Source of the DNA: Bacillota bacterium
GTDB taxonomy: Bacteria > Bacillota > Clostridia > Peptostreptococcales > Thermotaleaceae
DNA: 21,256 nt
NCBI GenBank assembly: GCA_023623095.1
Contig: JAMNXX010000220.1
Location: forward strand, 1 to 21,256
Reading direction: 5' to 3'
In this document: positions 1 through 8,151 of the stretch, piece after piece
Numbering within the stretch: position 1 is the first letter of the stretch
Layout: each line of letters opens with the position of its first letter
The notes under the pieces: model-generated
What the model was told of the DNA's origin: nothing
Database searches by the model: none
What the model saw: only the letters and a program-made list of their open reading frames with translations
Made by a program: the position numbers and the translations under genes

Positions 1-16
1 GACGCTCTTCCGATCT
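1..16 (+). other. Illumina sequencing adapter remnant at contig end
   Basis: The first 16 bases, GACGCTCTTCCGATCT, equal the 3' end of the common Illumina read-1 adapter. They are not genomic. Biological sequence begins at about position 17, and the left boundary is an assembly end rather than a natural junction. Confidence 0.93.
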
Positions 17-29
17 CTTTGCGGTAGGG

Positions 30-60
30 GCCGCGTGATATTTATCAAATATCATGCGGC
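30..60 (+). terminator. Hairpin, possible terminator of an upstream gene
   Basis: GCCGCGTGATATTT (30-43) pairs with AAATATCATGCGGC (47-60) around a 3-base loop, giving 14 pairs with one G-T wobble. A run of seven T lies at 71-77, ten bases beyond the stem. That gap is longer than in a typical intrinsic terminator, so the call is tentative. It could close a gene lost beyond the contig end. Confidence 0.4.
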
Positions 61-171
61 GTGCATCTTATTTTTTTAACCAAAGTCAAGAGATAAAAGG
101 TAATATCTTAAATGGATTTGACAATATTTTAACAATATTATGGAAGATTGAACAAGATAAGAGGTGGGAAA

Positions 172-282
172 ATGCTCGTCATTCAAGAAGCAAGGACAAA
201 AAATTTGGGAGGAAAGGTTCTGCGGCATGATGCCATGAAAATCGCTTGTGGAGAATTCAAAGAAGCGCTTTTCAAAACCTAA
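172..282 (+). CDS. Small ORF of 36 codons, unknown function
   Basis: An ATG at 172 follows a good ribosome binding site (GAGGTGG, 161-167) and opens a 36-residue frame starting MLVIQEARTKNLGG and ending FKEALFKT. I do not recognise it. It has no membrane segment or cysteine motif, and it is basic. It lies 67 bases upstream of the YopX gene in the same direction and may be its leader or an accessory phage-type microprotein. Upstream, two ACAATATT copies (121-128 and 132-139) repeat 11 bases apart. The ribosome binding site is the only real support. Confidence 0.35.
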   Translation: MLVIQEARTKNLGGKVLRHDAMKIACGEFKEALFKT

Positions 283-349
283 GGAAACTGCAGTCGTAGA
301 AAGGTTTATTATAAGAAGATTTTCATTTTGTGAAGAGAGGAGAAAAAAA

Positions 350-769
350 ATGAGAGAATTTAAATTCAGAGCATGGGATGGGGAAGCGCGCAAGATGTAT
401 TCTCCAGAGGGTCTAGAGCAGCCGGAGATCGAAGATGCCACGAAAAAAACGATTTATTCTTACTTATCTTTTGGTGTGCTTTGTATCTATGATTTCAGGG
501 CCAAAGAACCGATTGAGTTGGTACCGATGCAGTTTACGGGTTGGTATGATAGAAAACAAAATGAAATCTATGAAGGAGACATCGTCAATATCGAAGGCGT
601 CAATTATCAGGTTACCTGGAGCGATGAGACTGCTGCTTTTATTCTCCTATCAGACAGAACGACGACAATGGGTGGAGAATATTTGAGCGATGTCGCAGAA
701 GTCATAGGCAATATTTACGAAAACCCCGAATACCTGGATTTTCAGCAAGAAGAGCAGAATGCGCTGTAG
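350..769 (+). CDS. YopX family protein (phage-type)
   Basis: This encodes a 139-residue soluble protein of the YopX family, found in phages, prophages and other accessory DNA of Firmicutes; the molecular function is not established. The family signature is clear: an N-terminal MREFKFRAWD, then the central FTGWYDRKQNEIYEGDIV followed by a short beta-rich stretch, and a C-terminal VIGNIYENPEYL. The frame is open upstream to 248, but GAGAGGAG at 333-340 directly precedes the ATG at 350, and the family consensus begins there. The next gene follows within about 20 bases. It suggests a prophage remnant or other accessory DNA at the left end, although no structural phage gene is visible. Confidence 0.85.
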   Translation: MREFKFRAWDGEARKMYSPEGLEQPEIEDATKKTIYSYLSFGVLCIYDFRAKEPIELVPMQFTGWYDRKQNEIYEGDIVNIEGVNYQVTWSDETAAFILLSDRTTTMGGEYLSDVAEVIGNIYENPEYLDFQQEEQNAL

Positions 770-787
770 GAAGGATGGTTGATCTTT

Positions 788-1333
788 ATGCTTGAGAGAA
801 TGAATGAACAAGAAATCAAGAATTTGCTGGATGGAAAGGAGCTCGACTTTTATTTAGAGGATGACATGTTTGAATTGGAAGGGAGCGCCAAAGTTCAGGA
901 CGATAAGATTATCGTAAAGGTGCTTTCCGGTGTCAGCCATATGAAAGAGATAGCCGGCGATTTTTTAGAAATAACTCCACAATATCGGAAGGTTCTTGCT
1001 GAACGGTCGGATAAAAGCCGCACATTTCAAATGTTAATCAATCGCGTTTACGAACGATTCAAGGATCCGGAACCTGACGATTTCATAGCAATGAGGGAAC
1101 AGGGAGTCATGTATTTTTTCAAGAAGCCAACAGATACGCTCATATGGTTTGAGCCCAATGAAAACAAATGGTTTATCGAACTAAACAGAATCAACATGCA
1201 TTCTTGGGGGGACAGAAAATCGTATTCATCGATCCAGGAACTATACAAAGAAAATCAGCAGCATCTTTCCGGAGAATGGCAGTTCATCTATTACAGCCCT
1301 GAAATTGAAGAGGAATTAAAAATGAGTTCATGA
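788..1333 (+). CDS. Hypothetical protein, acidic, downstream of yopX
   Basis: This encodes an acidic soluble protein of about 181 residues that I do not recognise. It has no signal peptide and no membrane segment. It is rich in Glu and Asp at the start (NLLDGKELDFYLEDDMFELEG) and has aromatic stretches in the C-terminal half (YFFKKPTDTLIWFEPNENKW, then WQFIYYSPEIEEELK). The start is uncertain: ATG at 788 is chosen, with AGGAAGGATGG at 768-778 upstream. TTG at 779 (spacing 4-5 bases) and ATG at 800 are alternatives in the same frame. It lies directly behind the YopX gene and is probably co-transcribed with it. Beyond co-location with a phage-type gene, nothing points to a function. Confidence 0.65.
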   Translation: MLERMNEQEIKNLLDGKELDFYLEDDMFELEGSAKVQDDKIIVKVLSGVSHMKEIAGDFLEITPQYRKVLAERSDKSRTFQMLINRVYERFKDPEPDDFIAMREQGVMYFFKKPTDTLIWFEPNENKWFIELNRINMHSWGDRKSYSSIQELYKENQQHLSGEWQFIYYSPEIEEELKMSS

Positions 1334-1400
1334 CCCCGTTTTTAAAAGGTAAAATGACAATATTTTTAAAATCGTCTTATCTGCAAAATGCTTGTTGAAG

Positions 1401-1499
1401 ATGACGATTATGAGAACGATCTACCAACCCAAATACGAAGCCATGATAGAAGGCATCAAAAAAGAACAGCTGCAGGATTTTTCTCCAAAACAAAACTAA
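1401..1499 (+). CDS. Possible 32-codon small ORF
   Basis: ATG at 1401 opens a 32-codon frame (MTIMRTIYQPKYEAMIEGIK, ending DFSPKQN). Only a weak GAAG element (1397-1400) precedes it. The composition is protein-like, but there is no paralogue or other support. It may be a remnant of a longer gene. Confidence 0.25.
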   Translation: MTIMRTIYQPKYEAMIEGIKKEQLQDFSPKQN

Positions 1500-1601
1500 A
1501 GATCAAAAAAGCAATTTAAAAAATTTAAGCTCTTAAAAAGCTATGGTTCAGAAGCGGATTGACGGAACACTTATTCAGAAGAGAACAAGGAAGGTGAAGA
1601 A

Positions 1602-1721
1602 ATGGGAAAGAAAGTGGTCGAAGCCTATTATAGGAGGTTGAAGCCGGTACGGCAGGGTGAAAAATGTGCTGTTTGCCCATTAGGTTGTAAAACTTTCTGC
1701 GTCAGAATGCAAGGAAGGTGA
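1602..1721 (+). CDS. Cysteine-rich microprotein, copy 1 of a tandem pair
   Basis: This is a 39-residue frame with ATG at 1602 behind a strong ribosome binding site (AAGGAAGGTGA, 1589-1599). The protein is basic in its first half (AYYRRLKPVRQGEK) and ends in a four-cysteine cluster, CAVCPLGCKTFC, with C22, C25, C29 and C33 (C-x2-C-x3-C-x3-C). That spacing could hold zinc or an iron-sulfur cluster; this is inference. A second copy starts exactly 125 bases downstream. At least seven of the differing codons between the two copies are synonymous, while the cysteines and the RRLKP-[VI]-RQGEKCAVCP core are kept. This is what selection on the protein looks like. I do not know the family. Confidence 0.6.
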   Translation: MGKKVVEAYYRRLKPVRQGEKCAVCPLGCKTFCVRMQGR

Positions 1722-1726
1722 AAAAA

Positions 1727-1879
1727 ATGGGAAAGACGGTGCGGGAAACTTATTATAGAAGGCTGAAGCCAATACGACAGGGTGAAAAATGTGCTGTTTG
1801 CCCATCGGGCTGTAAAGCTTTCTGTTTAAGGCAAGATGTTGTTGCAGAAGAGACAGAGAAGCGGATTCTGAAGCCATAG
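1727..1879 (+). CDS. Cysteine-rich microprotein, copy 2 of a tandem pair
   Basis: This is a 50-residue frame with ATG at 1727, six bases after the first copy stops, and its own ribosome binding site AAGGAAGGTGA (1711-1721) overlapping the end of copy 1. It carries the same basic core (TYYRRLKPIRQGEK) and the same cluster CAVCPSGCKAFC, plus an extra charged tail (RQDVVAEETEKRILKP). The copies are likely co-transcribed and arose by tandem duplication that included the ribosome binding site. The OFA transporter starts 89 bases downstream. A role as a small metal-binding regulator or redox peptide is possible but not shown. Confidence 0.6.
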   Translation: MGKTVRETYYRRLKPIRQGEKCAVCPSGCKAFCLRQDVVAEETEKRILKP

Positions 1880-1967
1880 AAGAGCAAATGGATCATTTCC
1901 AACCGGACAGAAAAAATTTTTATAATCAAAATCGTAAAAATTTAAAAGAAAGCAGGGGGGTCAAATC

Positions 1968-3206
1968 ATGGATTTGAACAAAAAAAGATGGTTTGTATTG
2001 ATTGCCAGCTTAGCGATCAACTTGTGTATCGGTACTGGATATGCATGGAGCGTATTTGCAAAGCCATTGACGGAACAATTTGCTTGGACAGCAGCACAGA
2101 CTGCACTGGCATTTACAGTATGTAATGCAATCAGCCCCGTAACGATGATTAGCGGTGGAAGGATTCAAGACGCCTTTGGGCCGAGATGGGTTATTTTTGT
2201 AGGAGGTCTCCTCTTTGGAGGCGGTGTATTCCTTTGCGGGCTGAGCAAAACATTGCCATGGTTGGTTGTCTCTTATGGGATTGTAGCCGGATTGGGAATG
2301 GGACTTGTATATAGCTGTACAATTGCGAATACAGTTAAGTTTTTCCCAGACAAGAGAGGATTGGTCGGTGGGCTGACCACAGCCGGATATGGATTGGGTT
2401 CCGTACTAGTTCCTCCTTTTGCAAATGCATTGATTATGTCAAAAGGAATTTTACCTACATTCAAAATATTGGGCATCATTTATCTCATCGTGATCTGTGG
2501 CTTTTCGTTCTTAATTATGAGAGCTCCGGCGAACTTCATACCTGAAGGCTGGACTCCCCCAGAACCTACAAAAACTTCTTCAGCAACAGGAGTAGATAAG
2601 ACCTGGAGAGAGATGTTGGCAGATCCAATATTCTATGTCATGCTGATCATGCTTTTAATTGGAGCGTTCTCCGGATTGATGATTACAAGCCAAGCATCTC
2701 CAATCGCACAAGGCATTGTGGGTGTTTCTCCGGCACAAGCAGCAATTGCAGTAAGTATCTTAGCACTGTTTAATTCAGGAGGACGTTTGTTATGCGGCGT
2801 TGTATCCGATAAAATTGGGCGTATTAATACTTTGACAAGCATCTTTGTTCTTTCATCAGTAATGATGTTGTTGATGACGAGAGTTGGAGTAGGTGATTAT
2901 GCGCTATTCTTAGTCGCAGTCAGCGGCATAGGGCTTTGTTTCGGTGGATTCATGGGCGTGTATCCTGCATTTACAGCAGACAGTTTCGGGCCGAAAAACA
3001 ATGGCGTAAACTATGGAATCATGTTCTGCGGGTTTGCATTGGCAGGATTCTTTGGGCCTCGTACGGCGGCTTCTGTCTCAGCTGCCAGCGGTGGAGTTTA
3101 TACAAAGGCATTCGTAATTGCTGCTGTATTGTCTATCATTGGCCTCGGAATTACATTCATTTATCGAGCGATGAGAAAAAAGGCAATGTTAGCACCTGAA
3201 AAATAG
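1968..3206 (+). CDS. MFS transporter, oxalate/formate antiporter (OFA) family
   Basis: This is a 412-residue integral membrane protein of the major facilitator superfamily, OFA branch, which moves small carboxylates by antiport or symport. About 12 hydrophobic segments are visible. Family marks are the first helix with NLCIGTGYAWSVFAKPL, the loop GGRIQDAFGPRW after helix 2 (the MFS G-x3-D-x2-G-x-R type motif), GLGMGLVYSCTIANTVKFFP, and the half-repeat signature SGGRLLCGVVSDKIGR after the central loop. The length is normal. ATG at 1968 follows AGGGGGG (1954-1960). A weak promoter may lie at 1897-1926 (TTCCAA, 18 bases, TATAAT). The neighbouring CoA ligase and CoA-transferase suggest that it imports an organic acid which is then activated to a CoA thioester. 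The substrate cannot be read from the sequence. Confidence 0.9.
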   Translation: MDLNKKRWFVLIASLAINLCIGTGYAWSVFAKPLTEQFAWTAAQTALAFTVCNAISPVTMISGGRIQDAFGPRWVIFVGGLLFGGGVFLCGLSKTLPWLVVSYGIVAGLGMGLVYSCTIANTVKFFPDKRGLVGGLTTAGYGLGSVLVPPFANALIMSKGILPTFKILGIIYLIVICGFSFLIMRAPANFIPEGWTPPEPTKTSSATGVDKTWREMLADPIFYVMLIMLLIGAFSGLMITSQASPIAQGIVGVSPAQAAIAVSILALFNSGGRLLCGVVSDKIGRINTLTSIFVLSSVMMLLMTRVGVGDYALFLVAVSGIGLCFGGFMGVYPAFTADSFGPKNNGVNYGIMFCGFALAGFFGPRTAASVSAASGGVYTKAFVIAAVLSIIGLGITFIYRAMRKKAMLAPEK

Positions 3207-3340
3207 AGTGTAAAACAAATTTAGATTAAATGGCTTGAACACATGGAGAACTGTGATTTACAGATGGTTAATATAGGCGAATGAGAGCGATTTTTCCATA
3301 ATATTGGCTTTGTATAAAACGATAATAAGGGGATTTTCAA

Positions 3341-3958
3341 ATGGATATCGTGAATCGCTACAGAAAGATATCATTCACAGTTTTGGCGGTTGATAGCATA
3401 CCCTGTAGCTTGGTAGGGAATAAAATGATATTTTCCGCTTCGGGCGAGATAGAAACAGCTCCTTGGAAGCTACCATGGGCGATGCCTTGGATTGAAAGAG
3501 AGCTTAAAAAATTAGCAAAAGAGAAAACTGGTATTTCCGGTGTTGAGACGATGAAGGTCTACAATCCAGACGAACCGGATCAGTATCTCTTAGTAAGGAT
3601 AGAGAGATATATTGATTTGAAGATTGGAGAACTAATCGATCGGGCGGCGGAATTGTATCCGGATCAAGAAGCATTGATTCGCTACGATGGCCGTATCCGA
3701 TATCGTTATCGTGAACTTAAAAAGATATGCGATGAATTTGCAAAAGGCCTTCTTCGTCTCGGGATAAAAAAAGATGATAAGACAGCCATTTGGTCAGTGA
3801 ATTCGATAGAGGCTGTGATCGCGCAATTTGGAATAAGCCAGGTGGGATCGTTGGTCGTTCCGCTAAGCCCCTACGAAAAACGACTCAGGATGGAAAACTT
3901 TTTAAAACAGTCTGATACGAAAACATTGAGATGTTGTATGAGATTTGCCCTGAATTAA
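3341..3958 (+). pseudogene. Acyl-CoA ligase (AMP-forming), N-terminal part, frameshifted
   Basis: This is the N-terminal part of an AMP-forming acyl-CoA synthetase. ATG at 3341 follows AAGGGGA (3328-3334). The first 85 or so residues are a charged extension (EIETAPWKLPWAMPWIEREL, KVYNPDEPDQYLLV). Then comes the usual start of the adenylation domain: LIDRAAELYPDQEALI, FAKGLLRLGIKKDDKTAIWS and an NSIEAVIAQFGISQVGSLVVPL segment. The frame goes out of register after FLKQSDTKTL and stops 11 codons later with family-unlike sequence (RCCMRFALN). The rest of the enzyme continues in the next frame from about 3925. The expected stretch of roughly a dozen residues linking ..DTKTL to (I)EMLYEICPEL is missing. 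That points to a small deletion not divisible by three, not to a single-base indel. Confidence 0.8.
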
Positions 3959-5238
3959 AGACATGTAAGCCAGGAGCTTTATACTCAAAAAAGCTGCCTA
4001 TGTTGAGAAATGTTATCGTGGTCGGGGAAACAGATTATCCGGGGACGTACCGGTGGTCTGAAATTCTAGAGATGGGTGCACAATCAGAGGATGCGATTTT
4101 GGAAGAAAGAAAGAAGGAGTTGCATTATGACGATCCCATTCACATGATTTACACTTCTGGTACTACCGGAACGCCAAAAGGGGTTTTGCTCAGCCACGGA
4201 AATATCATTGAAAATGCACTGGCGATGTCGGAAAGGATGCAGCTGACGCCACAGGATAAGATGTGTGTTCAAGCCCCGATTTTTCACTGCTTTGGCTGTG
4301 TAGCCTGTACAGTTACTTCTGTCATCAGCGGCTGTTCCATGGTAATTATCGAGAGATTTCGCTCAGATCTGACGCTGAAGGTGATTGAACGGGAAAGGTG
4401 CACCGTGGCATCTGGGGTTCCGACGATGTTTTTAGGGTTTATAGAGGAAATGAAGAAAAATAAATTCGATGTTTCCTCCCTCCGCACCGGAATTATCGCA
4501 GGAGCCCCTTGTTCTTCAGAATTAGCCCATTCCGTCTCTGAAATTTTGGGGATGGATGAAATCATCATCGCTTATGGCCTTACAGAAACTTCGCCTTGCA
4601 TTACTGCGACAAAACCAGGGGATCCACTTGAATTTAAGGCAAATACTGTTGGGTGCACCATTCCTGGCGTAGAAATTAAAATTGTAGATCCGGTTACGCA
4701 TCAACCTGTAAAGCCGGGAGAGCAGGGTGAGATTTGTGTCAAAGGGTATAACGTGATGAAGGGCTATTACAAGATGCCGGAAGAGACAGCAAAAGTACTC
4801 GATCCGGATGGCTGGCTCCATACAGGGGATATTGGGATTTTGCGAGAAGATGGGTATTTAGAAATGGTATGCAGATGGAAAGACTTGATTATACGCGGGG
4901 GTGAAAATATTAGCCCGAAAGAAATTGAAGCGTATATTAGCAGCATTCCTGAAGTGGCTGAGGTTTATGTTGTGGGAGTACCGGATGCTTTCTATGGGGA
5001 AGAGATTGCTGCGTTTATCCGGCTTGAAAGTGGAAGCACTTTATCTGAAGACGATATCAAGTCCAAATGCAGGGGGAAGCTTGCTAGCAATAAAATACCC
5101 AAATACATCATTTTTACAGAGCGATTTCCTTTGTCCGGGTCAGGGAAAGTATTGAGGACATCGCTGCGCCGTATGGCTCTGGAAGCTCTGGAAATGAAAA
5201 TGAAGTCTGAACAAGAAGCTTCTACTTCTAAAGCATAA
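3931..5238 (+). pseudogene. Acyl-CoA ligase (AMP-forming), C-terminal part, frameshifted
   Basis: This is the remaining 435 codons of the CoA ligase. Numbering from the ATG at 3931, the ATP-binding loop YTSGTTGTPKG is at 74-84. It is followed by AYGLTETSPC, the DGWLHTGDIG adenylation motif, the hinge RWKDLIIRGGENISPKEIE and the C-terminal catalytic lysine region PLSGSGKVLRTSL. All core motifs are intact, so the inactivation looks recent or is an assembly error. The ATG at 3931 is internal and has no convincing ribosome binding site; the family alignment runs back to about 3925 (I-E-M-L-Y-E-I). The enzyme would convert a carboxylate, ATP and CoA to acyl-CoA, AMP and pyrophosphate. The substrate class (fatty, aromatic or enoate) is not decided. 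Stand-alone function without the N-terminal part is unlikely. Confidence 0.8.
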
Positions 5239-5314
5239 CAAGAAGTTTATAATCAAGAAGTTTCTTAAAAATAAAATATAAAAAAATCAAAAAATGAAAG
5301 GAGAAATGCGAAAA

Positions 5315-6904
5315 ATGGCAAAACCAAAAGTAATTAGTGTCAAAGAAGCTGCTGATTTAATTCCGGATGGAGCCACGATTGCGACTGCAGCATTCGGGCT
5401 TGCAGGATGGCCGGAAGAAATCGCATTGGCGATGGAGGAAAAATTTCTGAAAACAGGAAGCCCGGGGAATCTAACCCATATTCACGCAGCGGGAATTGGA
5501 GATTGGAAGAGCAGAGGAGAATGCCACTGGGCCCATGATGGAATGCTGACAAAGTTCATCGGCTCCCATGCAGGATCTTCTCCAAAGCTCTTAAAGCAAA
5601 TTAGTGACAATAAGATTTTAGCATGGAACTTCCCACTTGGAACGATACTTCAAGTATTTAGAGAAATGGGCAGAAGGGCGCCGGGACTTCTTACCAAAAC
5701 AGGACTGGGTACATTTATCGATCCGCGCAATGATGGCGGAAAACTAAATCCACTGACCAAAGAAAAAGGGGAAGATCTTGTAAAATATATCCCAGATTTT
5801 GAAGGAGAAGAATACCTGTTCTTTAAGCCATGGAAGCTTGATTTTGGATTTATGCGAGGTACCACAGCAGATGAAAATGGAAATATTACTTGTGAGAAAG
5901 AAGCGCTGAATCTAGAAATGCTGTCAGTTGCGCAAGCGGTAAAAGCATGTGGCGGAAAGGTTATCGTTCAGGTAGAGTCTTTAGCAAAAGCTGGTACATT
6001 AAATCCAAAATTGGTAAAGGTTCCGGGCATCTATGTTGATTATATTGTTGTAGCGGAAAAACCAGAAAATATCATGCAGACACAAGGAACCAAATTCAAC
6101 CGCTCTTTCTGCGGAGAAGTAAAAGTGCCTGTTAAACAAGTGATGCCAGAAATTCCGCTTGATGAGAAAAAAATTATGGTAAGACGCGCAGCAATGGAAC
6201 TGAGAGAAGGATATAAAGCGAACTTCGGAATCGGAACCCCTACGTTTACTGGAAGCGTGTTGGCAGAAGAAGGATGCGATGATCTCATTATGATGATTTC
6301 CGAATCCGGAAGTATCGGAGGAGTTCCTGGTGGCGGATTAGACTTTGGCGCCCACTGGAACATTGAGGCTTCCTGTGACCAAGGAGACCACTTTAGCTTC
6401 TTTGATGGCGGCGGATTGGATGTTGGCGTATTTGGACTGAGCGAAGTTGATAAAGACGGCAATGTAAATACAAGCTTATTAAATGGAAAAATCATGGGCG
6501 TTGGTGGATTTGCAAACATTGCTGCTACTGCAAAACATGCGATATTTGTAGGAACATTTACAGCAGGTGGCATCAAATGCCGTGTAGAAGACGGAAAGAT
6601 GGTTATCGAGCAAGAAGGTAAATTTAAGAAATTTGTCAAAGAATGCCCACAACTCACATTTAATGCTGAACAATCTTTGAAGGCTGGAAATACGATCTTA
6701 TTCATTACAGAAAGATGTGTTATTGAGAGAACGGAAGAAGGCATGGTTTTAACTGAAATTGCACCTGGGATCGACCTACAAACTCAAATATTGGATCAAA
6801 TGGAATTCAAACCGATTATTCCTGAAGGCGGTCCAAAATTGATGGATCCTGCATTATTCCAGCCAGAATGGGGTAAACTAAAAGAAATTATGACCCAAAA
6901 ATAA
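5315..6904 (+). CDS. Family I acyl-CoA:acetate/3-ketoacid CoA-transferase, fused subunits
   Basis: This is a 529-residue CoA-transferase with alpha-like and beta-like halves in one chain, as in propionate CoA-transferase (Pct) and YdiF. It moves CoA from a donor thioester to a free acid through a glutamyl-CoA intermediate. The N-terminal half shows DGATIATAAFGLAGWPEEI. The C-terminal half shows NFGIGTPTFT, then SESGSIGGVPGGGLDFG, in which E330 (codon at 6302) is the expected catalytic glutamate; its position fits YdiF/Pct. The frame is open from 5294, but AAAGGAGA (5297-5304) is well spaced only for ATG 5315 (MAKPKVISVKEAADLI). It lies 76 bases after the broken ligase and could take over activation of the same acid without ATP cost. 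A terminator follows. Confidence 0.9.
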   Translation: MAKPKVISVKEAADLIPDGATIATAAFGLAGWPEEIALAMEEKFLKTGSPGNLTHIHAAGIGDWKSRGECHWAHDGMLTKFIGSHAGSSPKLLKQISDNKILAWNFPLGTILQVFREMGRRAPGLLTKTGLGTFIDPRNDGGKLNPLTKEKGEDLVKYIPDFEGEEYLFFKPWKLDFGFMRGTTADENGNITCEKEALNLEMLSVAQAVKACGGKVIVQVESLAKAGTLNPKLVKVPGIYVDYIVVAEKPENIMQTQGTKFNRSFCGEVKVPVKQVMPEIPLDEKKIMVRRAAMELREGYKANFGIGTPTFTGSVLAEEGCDDLIMMISESGSIGGVPGGGLDFGAHWNIEASCDQGDHFSFFDGGGLDVGVFGLSEVDKDGNVNTSLLNGKIMGVGGFANIAATAKHAIFVGTFTAGGIKCRVEDGKMVIEQEGKFKKFVKECPQLTFNAEQSLKAGNTILFITERCVIERTEEGMVLTEIAPGIDLQTQILDQMEFKPIIPEGGPKLMDPALFQPEWGKLKEIMTQK

Positions 6905-6971
6905 TTAACTTCGCCCACCACTTATCTTATATCGCTTTCATTCGCTTCAAAAGGAATGGAAGACGAGCATA

Positions 6972-7010
6972 CAGAAGACCGAAATCCCTTGTGTTTTCGG
7001 TCTTCTGTTT
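6972..7010 (+). terminator. Rho-independent terminator after the CoA-transferase
   Basis: CAGAAGACCGAAA (6972-6984) pairs perfectly with TTTCGGTCTTCTG (6995-7007), a 13-base-pair stem with a 10-base loop. It is followed by TTTAGATTT. It separates the transporter/ligase/transferase unit from the hydrolase gene. Confidence 0.8.
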
Positions 7011-7050
7011 AGATTTACAAAAAACCCCTGACTCGTAGTCTGCAATAAAA

Positions 7051-7105
7051 CCGCTTTATAATTCTTATATGTTATAATTCTTATGGAGCGGCTATAATTC
7101 TTATA
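7051..7105 (+). promoter_or_regulatory. Triple TATAATTCTTAT repeat ahead of the MBL hydrolase gene
   Basis: Three copies of TATAATTCTTAT lie at 7057-7068, 7073-7084 and 7093-7104. Copies 1 and 3 extend to a perfect dyad, TATAA-TTC-TTATA. Each contains a TATAAT hexamer, but none has a good -35 box 16-18 bases upstream. CCGCTTTATAA (7051-7061) can also pair with TTATGGAGCGG (7081-7091) as an 11-pair RNA stem with two wobbles. The cluster ends just before the ribosome binding site of the next gene and is probably an operator or promoter cluster. Confidence 0.45.
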
Positions 7106-7123
7106 GAAAGGAAGAAACATGAA

Positions 7124-8104
7124 ATGGTAGAAAAAGTATTTGATGATATTTACAGGATTGAGCTGCCTTTGCCTAAAAATCCATTGAAGAGTTTAAACTC
7201 ATATTTGATCAAAGGAACAGATCGGAATCTTCTTATCGATACCGGATTCAATCGTAAGGAATGCAGGGAAGCACTGCTTGCAGCCCTTGCAGAATTAAAT
7301 GTAACGATGGACAATACCGATATCTTTATCACCCATCTTCATTCCGATCATTCGGGGCTGGCAGCGACCATCCGGACAGAAAATACAAGGGTATATTGCA
7401 GCAAAGAGGATGGGGAAATTCTCAAAATCTGCGGGACAGATATGTACTGGACAGATTTGGCTGAGTCATTTATACGGAGCGGGCTGCGGGCTAGTTTAAA
7501 AGAGGCTATTGAAACGCATCCCGGATATAGATTTAGACTGCAAAGCGAAATTGACTATATTTTTCTGAAGGAGGGCGATGTCCTTTCTGTAGGGAACTAT
7601 CGCCTGAAATGCATCGCTACGCCTGGGCATACCCCAGGACATATGTGTTTGTATGACGAGGATAAAAAATTGTTTTTCTCAGGAGATCATATTCTGGGGG
7701 ATATTACACCTGTTGTTTGTATTGAGAGAGGCATGGATATGCCCTTGACATTGTATTTACAGAGTCTGGAGAAAGTTGAAAAACTGGAAATTGAAACGGT
7801 GCTGGTAGCGCATAGAAATATGCTTGATGATGTATATAGAAGGATCACCGAATTAAAAGAACATCATAAAAATCGCCTCAATGAAGTGATGGAAATTTTA
7901 AAAAGAGGACCGATGGATGCCTATGAAACAGCACAGTTTATGACATGGGATATTTCCTGTAAGACATGGGAGGAGTTTCCACCCTCACAGAAATGGTTTG
8001 CTACAGGAGAGGCATTTGCCCATATGCAGCATTTGTGGCATTTGGGCAAATTAGAGAAACGACTTGAAAATGATCGATATGTATTTGAATTAAAGCATTC
8101 ATAA
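7124..8104 (+). CDS. Metallo-beta-lactamase-fold hydrolase
   Basis: This is a 326-residue soluble protein of the metallo-beta-lactamase superfamily. The metal ligands are all visible: H-L-H-S-D-H at residues 71-76 (THLHSDHSG), H169/H173 in ATPGHTPGHM, D188 in FSGDHIL, and H230 in VLVAHRN. This is the binuclear zinc or iron site of hydrolases such as glyoxalase II and the LACTB2 group. The C-terminal 90 residues look like a helical winged-helix cap (ELKEHHKNRLNEVMEILKRG, then LWHLGKLEKRLENDRY), as in LACTB2-like proteins. ATG 7124 follows AAAGGAAG (7107-7114). Set between a CoA-transferase and an EtfB, it may be a thioesterase-type enzyme of the same pathway. The substrate is unknown. Confidence 0.88.
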   Translation: MVEKVFDDIYRIELPLPKNPLKSLNSYLIKGTDRNLLIDTGFNRKECREALLAALAELNVTMDNTDIFITHLHSDHSGLAATIRTENTRVYCSKEDGEILKICGTDMYWTDLAESFIRSGLRASLKEAIETHPGYRFRLQSEIDYIFLKEGDVLSVGNYRLKCIATPGHTPGHMCLYDEDKKLFFSGDHILGDITPVVCIERGMDMPLTLYLQSLEKVEKLEIETVLVAHRNMLDDVYRRITELKEHHKNRLNEVMEILKRGPMDAYETAQFMTWDISCKTWEEFPPSQKWFATGEAFAHMQHLWHLGKLEKRLENDRYVFELKHS

Positions 8105-8151
8105 ATAAGGGCGATAATTCAGCGGACAGCTGTAGGAGCTGATGAGAAAAG

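Noticed and set aside
118..141. TTGACA followed by TATTAT as a promoter before the first small frame
   Set aside because: The hexamers are only 12 bases apart, and no -10-like hexamer lies at 16-18 bases.
6040..6744. 234-codon reverse-strand frame inside the CoA-transferase gene
   Set aside because: It is antisense to a clear, full-length enzyme gene, rich in Pro and Ser as expected from reverse reading, and has no family features.
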